The notes beneath the pieces were generated by a model, which saw only the letters and a list, made by a program, of their open reading frames with translations, did no database searches and was not told where the DNA came from. A stretch of DNA of 64,000 nucleotides from Heterocephalus glaber (taxonomy: Eukaryota > Chordata > Mammalia > Rodentia > Bathyergidae). The DNA lies in assembly GCF_000247695.1 (NCBI RefSeq), contig NW_004624732.1:19592180-19656179 (forward strand). Direction: 5' to 3'. Positions within the stretch are counted from its first letter, which is position 1; each line of letters starts with the position of its first letter. The translations under genes and the position numbers were made by a program. Below are positions 22,341 to 33,964 of this stretch, piece by piece.

Positions 22341-22678
22341 AAAAAAAAAAAAAGAAGAATAAAAATACCCCAATGGTTACAATGAAAGCACTTTGCTAAA
22401 TTGACGCACTTCTCTATCCTGAGACTGTCCTGTTCATGTTCTCGCTGTATCACAGATTCCAAACTCTCCTGACGGGGTTCACAAGCCCCAAATGTCCTCC
22501 AAACTTCAGTATAGGGTTAACAGTTCATAGTATATGTAACTCTTTTTATTTAACCCATCACTATGTCCACATTACTCAGAATGAGAATCCTCTGAGTAGG
22601 TTTAGAGGACCTTTTGAACTCACACCACCTGAGGAAAAAAAACTCATGAGCAGATTTATACATTCATTAGAGCAAGGC

Positions 22679-22684
22679 TTTATT
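22679..22684 (-). promoter_or_regulatory. Polyadenylation signal of the LTR-like sequence
   Basis: AATAAA on the minus strand, located about 90 bp downstream of the TATA motif in the same LTR-like block. Confidence 0.5.
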
Positions 22685-22773
22685 TTCAGAGGACTTGTGC
22701 AGCAGCACAGTGACAAGGTTGAATACAGCAGAGGGTCCCCTTTTGACTGTCCAGGAAGTGTGAGGGGAAGTGC

Positions 22774-22780
22774 TTATATA
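22774..22780 (-). promoter_or_regulatory. TATA motif of the LTR-like sequence
   Basis: TATATAA on the minus strand (within GCTGCTATATAAGC). Its position relative to the poly(A) signal fits a retroviral U3/R boundary. Whether it drives transcription is unknown. Confidence 0.45.
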
Positions 22781-23489
22781 GCAGCAGCAAGCCTGTGATT
22801 GCTTGAAGTAGGTGAGGTGTCTGGAACAGCCCAGCTCTCCTATTGGCAAGCCAGCTGTTTGATTTGACAGCTGTGGTTTCTGTATGAGAAATGGTGGGGG
22901 CAAAACTGGGGAAACTTCTAGAGGGCTGACTGTGTTTATCACAACTCCGCAGGGTCTGTGGAAGTGGGGATGTTAAAAATGGGTCCAGCTGTCTCCTTTA
23001 TCTCAGTCACAAAGTTAGGGTGTCCCCTTCCCCTTCAAAGAGACAGAAGTATCTGGGATGGTGGGGGTGGCAGGGAATACTGCAGCTGATAGCCAAGCTG
23101 CACCCCTTCTCTGGCTGCCTGGAAGGACGTGGTGCTTAACTATTCAGGAAGACAGGAAGGCAAGTTGTTGTCCCAGTCCATTCTGGAGGGAACAGGGAAG
23201 CAAACAGAAGCAAAGTGCAGGACTGCTATTGACTAAACCATGCCCCCTGCCCCACAAGAAAAGGGGAGCAAGGTAATCCTCCTCTTCACAGTCCCACGTC
23301 CCTCTTGTGAACACAGCCACTTAATGTTCTCAGAAATTATGACTCGTCACCATGGAACAAAAATATGGCTGGAAAGTGAGGAGCTGCATATCATTAAATG
23401 GCAGTAAATTAAAGTGAAGCATGCTGTTATTTCTCCCATTTTAAAAGTAAGAAAATTGAAAAACTTATAAAAATTTTATAAGAAGATCA

Positions 23490-23697
23490 GCCAAGAGTGG
23501 TGGCACATGCCTAATAATCCAAGCACTCTGGGAGGCTGGGACAGGTGGATTTCAAGTTTTAGTCCCACGAGGGCAATTTAGCAACTCAGTGAGTCCCTGA
23601 CTCAAAACAAAAATTTTAAAGGGCTGAGGATGTAACTTAGAATGAAGACTTTGAGCTCAACCCCCAGTTCTGGAGAAATAAAACAAAAAAAGAAAGA
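23490..23697 (+). mobile_element. B1-dID dimeric SINE
   Basis: The left half is B1-like (GCCAAGAGTGGTGGCACATGCC, CCAAGCACTCTGGGAGGCTGG). The right half is ID-like (GGGCTGAGGATGTAACTTAG...CTCAACCCCCAGTTC) and is followed by an A-rich tail. The fusion of 7SL- and tRNA-derived halves is directly visible and is the best-preserved B1-dID copy here. Confidence 0.88.
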
Positions 23698-23795
23698 AAA
23701 CTGAAGCTCAGAGAGGTTAAATAACTTCTCCAAAATCTTTCATTTAACAGTTTTTATATCTAGGATTCAAATTAATATCTATGTATGTTCAACAA
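23698..23795 (+). mobile_element. MIR SINE fragment
   Basis: CTGAAGCTCAGAGAGGTTAAATAACTTCTCC, then AGGATTCAAATTAATATC, is the conserved right part of MIR. Confidence 0.7.
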
Positions 23796-23799
23796 CTGC

Positions 23800-26700
23800 C
23801 TGACAATGACATGCAAATAAGTCACCAATAGATATCTGTCAATGTTAGAAAAGTCAAGACATTGAGAAATGCAAAATCACTACATTTGGCACATCTTCAT
23901 AGAAATTACCAGCCTGTAGCCTTTTCCATTCATTTCCTAACAAAACTAAAGGTGTCATTATGGTTTAAATAATGAGACCTGTCACTAATTCCCATTTTTG
24001 ATTGTATTTCTCCTTTGTGTCCATATTTTATTCAATTTTCTAAATAGCGTGTCTATAGAAAGAAAAAAATTTGACGTAAGGTTCTGGTTCTTTTGACAGT
24101 TATATCACTCAGAGTATGTGAATTAATCACTAGACATGTTCATATTTTATTTTCTAGTAAGCACTCTGTATGAATTTGTAAGCATAAGATAGCACTTATG
24201 CTTAAAATCAAATCTAGTAGATTTAAGATTACAATAAAATAGTAAACTGAGCATGAAGGTCAGTTGGCCAGACTTGGCTTATTTTATCTGGACCACTGGA
24301 TGTAAACCTGGGGCCATGTTCATAACGTGTGTTACATTATGTTTGAATTTAACCATTTCATCTTTTATTCTGCCAAAAAACTTGTTTATCGCATTACAGT
24401 AACTATTTTTAATTTTGTTAAATTTAATTTCATTTACTTTACCCATATAGTAAAATTGTACTTATGGCATATTACTAACCTTTAGGAGTTTTGTTTCATT
24501 AATTTACAAATGAATTCATCTTGGTTATGTCATTAGGGGTAGATGGCTAGACTGAAACACAAGTTTCTCTTCTCAAATCACTATTAAGTCTTCTGTAAAA
24601 GCTTTACTGATTTCAGTAAATTATTATAAAACATTGGTCATCTAAGAAGAGAAACATTCTAGAAAATTTAGTCAGTGGCTAGAACTGTCATAGAAATGAA
24701 AAGAAAAATCTTATTTAATTTAATCATAATCTCTTTTCTTTTATCCCAATTAGTTTTTTCATATTGCAAAGATTACACAGTAAAGGGCATAACTTTCTTC
24801 CAGTTACCAATTTCTAAAACACTGCATTAGTTAAACTCAAGTGAAAATTTATTCTTAAAAGCTAAAAGGCTTTTGCTTGGGAAATTGAGGCTGCAAATGA
24901 TTTAAGCTAGGTCAATAAGCAAATAAAGAAATGTTTATTAGTCTCAATTTTTATTGTTCCTGGGGAGCTCTCAATTTTTGAACAAAACTCCACAAATGAA
25001 TGATTTTACTATTGCTTTCAAGCTTCCAAAATATTATTTATTTCCTTTCATTTTTACATGTTTTGGAATCTTCTCTCCCTTTGATTCTTGTTTCTCTGCC
25101 CCTCTCTTCCCCTGTCCATTAACTCTTTTTCCTGTTTTCTGGTTTTGAGTGTTGCCCCCATACAATTCCTTTCCATGGTTTTTAGGCCAGTCTCCAACCT
25201 CACAACCTTTTGATACAGAATTAAAAGGCCTTTAAATCATTTTTTTTGTAGTTTGCAATCCATCTCTTTGCTTCATTCAAATTGAGCTATTCCTGGTCCT
25301 AGTCAATGAGTTATACATCTGTATTTTAGGAAAATTGTTCAGTATGGGTATTGGGATTCTGTAGATGCCAGAAAATAGATGGGAAGAGACATAATATCTT
25401 TAAATGAGTGATTTCAGGAGGGAAGAGGAAATGGGTGCATCTTGAGACTATAAGGTCAAGTAAAATTAATCAGACATATAGGTTTACATTATGCATGCTT
25501 TGTTTTATATAAGAAACATAAAGACAAATAAACTAAAGAGCAGAATAAAAGGTATATAACAGGAAACAGGGAGATAGATGTTTCGCAAGTGAGAAGGAGA
25601 CCCAGAGATAGAGGGAAGGACAGGAAGGAGACATAAAAATAATTAAGGTGTTAAATAGGTTATATACATTTACACACAATGTATGCAATAATTATGGGGT
25701 ACAAACAAGTACTAATGAAATAAAAAGAACATAGAATATTGAACAAAAGATGTAAATATGTAATGATGACACTTTCTTTGAATGAATAAAATATATATGA
25801 AGAAAAGGTAGGAAAGAAGCACTGGGTCTCAGGAGGAAAAATTCTGAAGTTCAACAAAAATCTAGCTACATCCTGGTAAAATTACTAAAATAATTTAAGG
25901 GAAAAATAACAAAAGTAAATATTAGACCAATATTCACAAAAAGTGTGCATAATATGCAACAAGTCTGGATTTTAAAAAAATATATAAAAGAGAAAATAGC
26001 AGTAGCCTTTATTAAAATAAATGAAGATGATAATAATATTCTAAGAAACTACAAATCTATCTACTGAACGCTTTGATTGGATAATAATGATCAAAGAAAA
26101 AATATATTATTACAGAAGTTGTTAAAAATATTAATTAAAATACATAAATTGAGGGATGTTAATAAATTAGAAACCTGTACATATTGAAACTATAGGGAGA
26201 AAGATAAAAGTAGAGAAAAATAGCCCTGGGAATTATACAAAATTTATATTCTTCAGTATTAGAAAAAATAAATTTTATATTTAAATTAATACGCATAGAC
26301 TTTTCTTGTCTATGCAGTGGCATCTGGTCTCTCATCTTATTTAATGATTTTATGATAAGAAGCTGAACAGAAATTATTTAGATTCTACTTTGAAGCAGAG
26401 CAAGTTGTTACCTAGGCAATAGCATATTGGAGGGGAAACCCCCCAAGGAATTTCGGAAAGAAATGGGACATTCCCAGAGTAATAGACATGAAGGTAAAAA
26501 GTGGAATTGGGTGCAAGGAATGACTGGGAGTTGGACGCAATACGTGAGTGTTATTTTGTCAAGAGTTTACTTGCAACAAACGAAAATAAATTTGTAGTTG
26601 CAGATCCACAGCATCATACTTTTTCTACCAATTTTCATTGGTCAGATGAAGGACATTTTTGAGGGAGACAATAGCACCATCCTTTATCGGGGCAGCAATT

Positions 26701-26800
26701 TTACCTCTGGGAGAAGACTGCTGCTCAGGTTCATCTTCTGCTGTATTGAGGCTGTGAGGGTGGGAGCTAAAAAGAGAAGAGGAAGGGAAGGTGCCCAGAG
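23800..26800. other. Unassigned AT-rich intergenic sequence
   Basis: No gene or RNA gene recognised. Much of 25,440-26,300 is A-rich on the plus strand, which may reflect an eroded LINE, but I could not match it. Short frames (24,954-25,148; 25,660-25,857; 26,598-26,804) carry no recognisable motif. Confidence 0.3.
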
Positions 26801-26999
26801 ATGATCAAAGTCTTATTAAAAGTTCTGAGATAATTTGTCAATCATTTAGCTACCAAATAGATTATAGAATAGCATACTTCATGCAAATAAAAACAACTAT
26901 AATTAACATTGAATGATCCTACTTCAAAATAGTAAAACATGAAAACTTTGAGAGAGTTTAAATAAAATGTCGCTAGCCTAAACTAGGAAGTTACAATTT

Positions 27000-28265
27000 T
27001 TTAAAAAATCATTATTGTTCCAAAATTATTTTGGGAATGCCATGGGATTTGAAAAACATACTTAAAAATATTAACCAGGAAAAGAAAAAAATTATGGACA
27101 TGTTCATCCAAAAGTCCTTCTGGAAAGGATGCCTCAATAGCCAGAGTATGTCTGAAAATTAATAATTAGAGGAGAAATCAAATCAATTTTTCAGTTAATA
27201 AAAAATGGTGAGTGTCGAATTGTATTTTCACAAAAATTAATTAAAAAGGAATCAGTGGTTTAAATTTTTAAGTAATCATGAAAACATTAAACTTTAAAAT
27301 GGAATTTTATATAAAAATTAATTAGAATTTGTAATATTGACAACACCGAATACACAAAGGAAAGATATACATATTAAAATGTAATATTTCTACATAAAAA
27401 ATTACACAAGCAAAACCAAAAAACAAGTTACAAATCAGCAGCAAATTGTAGTGCACATGACAAGAAAGTGAAAATTTATTTAAAATACAAAGAAGTTAAT
27501 TAGATTAATGTCAATAACTCATAAAAGTTAATTCATTAAACACATAAATCTATGACTACAGACAACTCAAGTGCATTAATAGAAATTTAGAATTGTACAA
27601 ATTAATTGTAAATTCAGTGAAAGATATAATTTTTACTAAATTAATAAAAATAATTTTTAATATCAAATTTTTATGTTAGGAAATATTTTGTGAATGCTTC
27701 AGAATAAATTATTGCAATATATTTGGAGGATCATTTAGAAGTGTAAATAAAATATTTAAGTGTATAAAACATTTGATACTAAATCATCACTTCTAGAAAT
27801 TTGTAGACTTTCCCTCTATGCATAAACAATGTATGCAAGAATTTCCAACCAAATGTTTGTCAGAGCATGAGTAAAATAATCTAATTGCCTAGAAGTAGGG
27901 ATTAGCTAAGGGAAAGTGGAAGTTAATACCAGGGATTATTTCACAGATATGTTTCTAGAAGGACTTTGGGGCTTGTGTGTGCTGACCTGGAAAAATAAAT
28001 CAGTATTTTGTTAGGAAACAACAGGTGCTTCTCTTGTGTGAAAACTAGGCATACACTCTGTGTGTGTGTGTGTGAGCGTGTGTGCGCGCATGTGTGTGTG
28101 AAAGAGCACTTGAAGAACAATATTCAAAATTCTAGTAGCTGACTCTGCAAGGAGATCTTCAGATATAGAGTAGAAGCAACACATCTTCTATTTTCCTGTT
28201 TGTGTTTGACTTTTTAGCATGTATAAATTGTTTTTATTATTGAAATGTTTTTAAAATATGAGTGC
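27000..28265 (+). mobile_element. Old L1 relic, ORF2 3' part and 3'UTR
   Basis: Diverged plus-strand L1 text: AAACAAGTTACAAATCAGCAGC (27,422-27,443), ATCACTTCTAGAAATTTG (27,784-27,801), GAAGTAGGGATTAGCTAAGG and a terminal TTTTTAGCATGTATAAATTGTTTTTATTATTG typical of old L1 3' ends. It includes a GT-rich microsatellite at about 28,061-28,100. Confidence 0.5.
28061..28100. repeat. (GT)n-rich tract
   Basis: GT repeats interrupted by GAGCGTGTGTGCGCGCA are seen directly. Confidence 0.85.
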
Positions 28266-28569
28266 AAGGTGGCCTCAATTTAGAGGTGACAGTATTGAGG
28301 AAGAAAGCATATTGCTGGACATTAAGCATATGAAAAAACTGACTAACATCACACTTAGGTTATAGGCTGGTCCTGCCCTGTGATGGCTTAGACAGGGCTG
28401 GGATTCAGAGGGATGAAGCATAAATAATGATTGCAGATGATGCACTGGGAAAACAAGAAGCAAGAAGTGTCAGAGTCTGAGGGGGGGAGCACATGAGAAG
28501 TAGTTTTGGAAAATAGAATGGTTCAAATCTAGATATCATAATGAAAGCTAAAACTCTATTAATTTTTCT

Positions 28570-28655
28570 TAATGTAGCAATCATAGTTCTAATTACTTTA
28601 CATGCATTAACTCAATTTAATCCTCATAACAACCTAATATAAAGATTTTAAGTTC
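28570..28655 (+). mobile_element. MIR SINE fragment
   Basis: TTCTAATTACTTTACATGCATTAACTCAATTTAATCCTCATAACAACCT is the conserved MIR core. Confidence 0.78.
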
Positions 28656-28759
28656 AGGATGTCCTTTCAAAATTCTTGGCATACATAATTTTATGCACAC
28701 TTATTTCATTTATCACACTGCACACCACTGGAGAAGTCAGGAACAGTTCCCTGACCCTG

Positions 28760-28761
28760 TC

Positions 28762-28817
<56 letters not shown>

Positions 28818-28835
28818 ATCTATCTATCTGTCTGT
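28760..28835. repeat. (ATCT)n microsatellite
   Basis: About 14 ATCT units, a one-base slip, then a few more units ending in TCTGTCTG. Seen directly; likely polymorphic. Confidence 0.95.
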
Positions 28836-29604
28836 AAAGTTTTTGTAGGAATGCATGTAATAAGCAAACATCACTGAGTAAGATAAGACTCTTGGGATCC
28901 AGGTTATAATACCCTGAAACTTTTAAATATTTTTGGTGATATGCACAGAAAGGTATCCAGAAATGAACAAAATTCAGAAAATGATCTGGAACCTGTGAGC
29001 AGAAGGATAGTCACTACAGACAGACTGGGTGAAATGTCCAAGGTCAACCTGGACAATGAGGTGGGAAAGGGCTTGGGGCACAAACTTCAAGGGCATCAAA
29101 GTTGAAAGCAGAGGAAAAAGAATTAGAACCATAGTAGCTAACATATATATAATGTTAGCTCTATCAGAGTTTGTTTTATTTATTCCTATTTCCTGATTAG
29201 TAAACAGACTGTATTGGTCACACAGCATGGCTAAATCACAAGAAGTAAATGTCAATGTCACTCTGCTGTTCCAAAGACAATACCTTTGCCAACACACCTC
29301 AGACATAATATGAGGGAGAAGTGGAGTTCAAACTCCTGAGTAATTTATTACCTTTGTCTTCAGTTATATTTGAGCAAGTAACTTAATTTTAATATATTCC
29401 CAAAACGTTTATGATTATCTTAGCACAAGGTGCGCTATACTCCACTAAGTGTTTGGGATAAGGGAATAATGTCTACTAAAGGAATAATGTCTATTTAAAG
29501 TTTTCTGAAAAAGAATCAGTATTTACAAATAAAGTGATATTATTGCTTATTATCTCTTAAGGGGCTCACAAAACTTATTTGAGAAATACCACAGTTGCTC
29601 CTTT

Positions 29605-29780
29605 TTTTTAACTCCAGTGCTGTTGATTCAACACAGGGCCTTCACCCTAAACTATATTCCTGGCTCTTTTTCAGTTTTTATTTTGAGATGTTGCTTAAGC
29701 TGGGTTTGAACTTGTGGTTCTCTTGCTTCTGCTTCAGGGGTGCTGAGATTACAGGTCTGCACCTCCACATTCTGCTCAGT
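29605..29780 (-). mobile_element. B1-dID dimeric SINE
   Basis: Antisense ID-like half (ACTCCAGTGCTGTTGATTCAACACAGGGCC) followed by antisense B1-like half (TTGAGATGTTGCTTAAGCTGGGTTTGAAC, CTTCTGCTTCAGGGGTGCTGAGATTACAGG). Confidence 0.78.
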
Positions 29781-29784
29781 GCTG

Positions 29785-32440
29785 CCTTCTTAAAAGAACT
29801 GAATACAAGCTGTGAACTAAGGTAGAATAGGCAAGGGGAAATGAAAAAAAATTTCTAGAAGGTAAAATGGGATGAACAACAGCTTAGCATGAGGCAAAGC
29901 GTGTCTTGGAAGCCTGGAAGACGACGCTGGGGGTGCATAGTCCTGCAGAAGGGAGGTTCATAGAGGCGAGGCTGGGGAAATGCAGAGGATCCAGGTCGGG
30001 AAAGCCTTCCTGAAGAGCTGTGATTGTTTTCACCCACTGCCCCACTATGGTTTGTCCTGCAGCTAAGGATCCGATCAGCACCTTCACTGACTAATGAATT
30101 TAGGCAGGCCTGCAGTGCCACACAAGTGAGCTCACTGGTGAGGCACACTGACCCTCACTGGTGAGATGCTGTTCTGATTCTAACAATGCAGGCAGTCACT
30201 GCCTTAAATTGTGTTATGGAACACAACTGGGATTGAGCAGTGGAAAGAAATTTCCTCAATATTCTCAAAGCTGCGTGAGATGGTGCTAGGTACCTGGATC
30301 AAGGAATAAAGAAATTTCAATTTCAGGTCAATGTTTCTCATTTCTAACCATTGGGAAACTTTTTTAACTTCAAAATCTTAATTTCTCCATCTGTTAAAGT
30401 GTTCTCTTTAACAGAAGAAAATTGGGAAGATAACTCCCATTGCCCCTTGCTGCTTGAAAAACTAAGAAAAATTTTTCTTGTTTTGTGTCTGAAGATTTTT
30501 TTTTTTCTCCTTACTTATGGGGCAATAAAAAAAGGTGTGGTTTATTTATTCAATTGACATTTGAGTTTGAAAAGTAGAAAAATGAGTGCAGCACACATGA
30601 TTAATATTAATAATGATAATATAAGATCTTACAAAGGTTCCCCACTAATCTTATATTATTCAGGCTCTGGCACATAATGAACATCCTGAATATTTAATAA
30701 TCGAAAGAAAGAAAACTCCACTGGGAGAACATCTTGAGCTGTCATATGTATGCATGAAAAGCCCCTTATCCTATGACAAGGGAAAATAGACCAGATCTGT
30801 TGGTGGTAAAATACAATATTTTTACACCTTTAGTCAAATGTCACTACGGATTGCAAGTGACATCTTATAACTAAGAACAGCTTCCCATAGAATATGAAAA
30901 ATATAAATCCTTCCTTCTTTGCTATGAATTCATATTAAAAGGTCATTACAGTGCACACAAAATCCCACAGAAGTGGCTTAATGCACTTTTTATTTCCATT
31001 CCAATACCATCAGGTGGTCGGAGTGTGCCAGGGATAATTAAAAGTAGGTTGTGATTTGCATAGGCAGAGGCAAGAAGAAAGCAGGTACATGAGGCTCTGC
31101 TTGGGGAAAAATGATCAACCAAGAAATAATAGGGAAGTGATGGAATTAACAAGTCTAGGCCTTCGCACTTTGTAAGAAGAAAGCTTGCTTCCCTTTTTAT
31201 TCTTCTTTTCTTTCTCACTGCCTCCTGCAACAAGGCATAGGCCTCTTCTTCAGGAAAAAGCATGTTCCTCCCGAGCACATAAAAGCTTTATGAGGTACAA
31301 AGTTTTCTTAAGAAAATGAGTTTTTTCCGATTCAATTCACCCTGGAAATGAAATTAGTTTGGTGTATTATGTGAATCGTGACATTTTCTCTCTATATTTA
31401 TATATTCAGCAGTTTGAACATAGCAACAAAGAATAAGAGAATATTTGGGGGATGGGAATAGACCTCAAAGTAATTGATTTTTATTTAGAGAATGAAAAAG
31501 TTGACAGCAAAAGAAACCTTAGCATGGCTTTTTATAGGATAAACTGTTACAATTCATTTTCTCTCTGCATTTAAAAACTGTTACCTCTTCAAATCAGGTC
31601 TCATTGTTACATCTCCCTTGCGTTCATTTTGATTTCTACTCCCCAAAACAATAAAATGATTTTCAACATTTCTTCTCATTCTCATTAATGTTACTATGCT
31701 TGTATTTGGCTTAATAGTTTTCACTAAAAGAGAGATAATCTAAAGATAGAAATCCTCTAAAAATTTCTTGAAAGTTGAATTCTCCAAATTTGACTGAGAT
31801 GACATAGCCATTGGATATGGCAAGGCATTTCTGTTTATCAGTGTTTTGAGGCAAACACTACCTTTTTTGAAAGATATAACATTTGCACCCTGGTAGGGAC
31901 TTTATGAGTTAATCAATCCATTCTTTGATAGAAAGCAGGTATGAAACCAGGCTCAGAACAAGAGAGAAAAATTCATTCAATTATAAATGTTTAAAATTTA
32001 TCAGATATATAAGAAGCACACTCTCTTTCTACAGTGATTTTTGGAAACTTGGCACAGTTTACTGTGCCTGAGGGAGTTTTCTATTGAGCATAAGATATGC
32101 CTTCCAGAAAAATTCTGAATGAAGTTATTGAAACTGAAGATTGCTTATATATTATGTTGATACCCGTGAAAGCACCATTTACATGAAAAACATTCTAAAT
32201 ATTAATAAAAATTGATTCTAGTTGTTGCAACATACATTTTTATGCTCTCAATTTTAATTTATTGGCTATAATTTGTAAAATTTAAATTAGTACTTTTTGT
32301 CAATTTTGGAAACAATATAAAAATGTACACTGTAAAATGTATTTTATATCAGATTCCTTAGTATGTTATAACATTTCTTGCTTATATATAAAGCCTTGGC
32401 AGATAAACTAAACTGAAATATTTCAGTGGCAAACACTGGC
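29785..32440. other. Unassigned intergenic sequence
   Basis: No gene recognised. A minus frame at 31,278-30,946 (110 codons, ...EEEAYALLQEAVRKKRRIKREASFLLTKCEG...) and overlapping minus frames at 30,148-29,855 and 30,087-29,884 are open but show no known domain. The segment 30,655-30,710 (CAGGCTCTGGCACATAATGAACATCC) resembles a MIR/L2 end. Confidence 0.3.
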
Positions 32441-32444
32441 TTCA

Positions 32445-32820
32445 TGTTGTTAAGGTTTGTACATAGAATGTCTTCCCAAAGGCTCTTGTATCCAGAAAAG
32501 AGACCTGGAAAGGAGATTGGATCATGGAAGTGCTATTTTCATCAGTGGATCAATCCACAAATGAGGTTAGAGCTGAATGTGCTGTCAGGAACTGGGGCCT
32601 GATTGGAAGAGGCAGGTCATTGGTGGTGACCTAGAAGGACATGTTTCCCTTCCAAGCTCCTACCTCCATTACCATATGATAAGAAGATGTGCTTCACCCA
32701 GGACATTCCACCATGCTGTTTCTGATTTTAAGCCAGCTCACTGAAACGAACCTCTCCACTGTTTGGTTGTGGCTGTCAGATGTTTGGTTACAGTGATGGG
32801 AAACTGACTCAGACCATGGT
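32445..32820 (+). mobile_element. MaLR-type LTR
   Basis: Plus-strand text TTCCCAAAGGCTCTTGTATCC, GGAACTGGGGCCTGATTGGAAGAGGCAGGTCATTGG, CTTCACCCAGGACATTCCACCATGC, and an end with GTTTGGTTACAGTGATGGGAAACTGACTCAGACC. Its order matches the LTRs at 16.9 and 59.3 kb. Confidence 0.68.
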
Positions 32821-32824
32821 ATAT

Positions 32825-32935
32825 TGAACATTTATTCATCCATGAATCTATTCAATAATATTTCTGAATGCTTACAAAATACCTAATATGTCCCTATGCA
32901 TACAGTAGGCATTTGAGAGATGATTGTTGCATTTA
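32825..32935 (+). mobile_element. MIR/L2-like fragment
   Basis: TTTATTCATCCATGAATCTATTCAATAATATTTCTGAATGC, then CAGTAGGCATTTGAG, follows the pattern of MIR/L2 terminal sequences. Weak match. Confidence 0.4.
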
Positions 32936-33124
32936 AAATGATAATAGGCACTCTATGGGAGAATGAGATTATTTGTATTCAAGTCAAATACTGTACTTTC
33001 TTCAGTCTAGAACAATACATACTGCCAGAAAGAAAAAGACTTGGAACATCAGAAAACTAAAAGTGTAACTATCATTCATTAACTATGGAGAATCTCAACT
33101 CACTGCTTTATTTAAAAAGAAAGA

Positions 33125-33280
33125 TATTGTGTGATCTTACTTATATGTAGAAACTAAATACTTAAACGTATAGAATCAGAGGTTAGATGGTTGTAGTAGG
33201 GGCTGGAAGTGAGGGATAGGGGTGTTGACCAAATAATACATCATTTTTTTCTAGTAGGTATAAATTCAAGAGATGTCCCA
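33125..33280 (+). mobile_element. Old L1 3'UTR fragment
   Basis: GTGTGATCTTACTTATATGTAGAAACTAAATACTTAAACG...AGAATCAGAGGTTAGATGG...GGGGCTGGAAG is the characteristic old L1M 3' end segment. Confidence 0.65.
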
Positions 33281-33334
33281 GAGAGGCGACATCGCATATT
33301 TAATATAATAACAAAGATAATAATAGCCTTCTCC

Positions 33335-33490
33335 AAGTACACCTTTTCTGAGTGCCTGGCCCTGGGCTAATGTGTACATATATTTTGTCCTTCCACACAT
33401 GTCCTTCGGTATTTATTATTATCTCATTTTACAAATAATGAAAAGGTAGATAGAGCTTGTGTTCTTTCTCACATCTGGCCTGAGACCTGA
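33335..33490 (+). mobile_element. MIR SINE
   Basis: TCTGAGTGCCTGGCCCTGGGCTAATGTGTACATATATTTTGTCC, then TATTATTATCTCATTTTACAAATAATGAAAAGG and CTGGCCTGAGACCTGAG, in MIR order. Confidence 0.65.
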
Positions 33491-33964
33491 GTCTCAGTGG
33501 AGACATTGGGTTGGAGTTGGTTGTGGAGGGTGTTGGAGTCAGCCATTTCCATATCAGAATGCCATAGAGAGGTTGACACTGCAGAAATCTCAGGTAAATG
33601 GGTTTGAAATGTATTTTATAATATTGGATGTACACTGTAGGGCAAAAGCAATGTATATGGAAGACAGAAAATACAAAGATAAAATGAAGTCATAAATCCA
33701 CCATACACCTTATGATCTAGGATGGTACTAACACAACTTAAAGGTTGTATCTCACTCTATGCCATTTCCCCATTTCCACAATGCTAAAAGAAAGATTTTT
33801 AGATTCGTTCTTTAAAAAAAACATATATTAGCTGAATAACATAGTTTTGTTACTTTTATAATGATGAAATCACTTGATTTGTAAGATTCCTGTATGCTAT
33901 ATATATTCCTATAACCATTACTTCTTATTGCCTATGACTTTTACATTTCTCTGAATATTATATT

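Larger units (their letters stand above)
22625..23315 (-). mobile_element. Solo LTR-like sequence with TATA box and poly(A) signal
   Basis: GC-richer block. On the minus strand, TATATAA is at 22,774-22,780 and AATAAA at 22,679-22,684, about 90 bp apart in the order and spacing of an LTR R region. The text at the putative end (ACTCATGAGTTTTTTTTCCTCA on the minus strand) ends in CA, and a TG start is possible near 23,313. No internal viral genes are next to it. I cannot name the ERV family, and a flanking duplication was not resolved. Confidence 0.6.
28266..29600. other. Unassigned sequence with a MIR and an ATCT microsatellite
   Basis: Apart from the MIR at 28,570-28,655 and the tetranucleotide repeat at about 28,760-28,835, no gene or repeat is recognised. 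The minus frame 28,974-29,306 has no supporting features. Confidence 0.35.

Noticed and set aside
28740..28840. CRISPR-like or satellite array
   Set aside because: It is a simple ATCT microsatellite with no spacer structure, in mammalian DNA.
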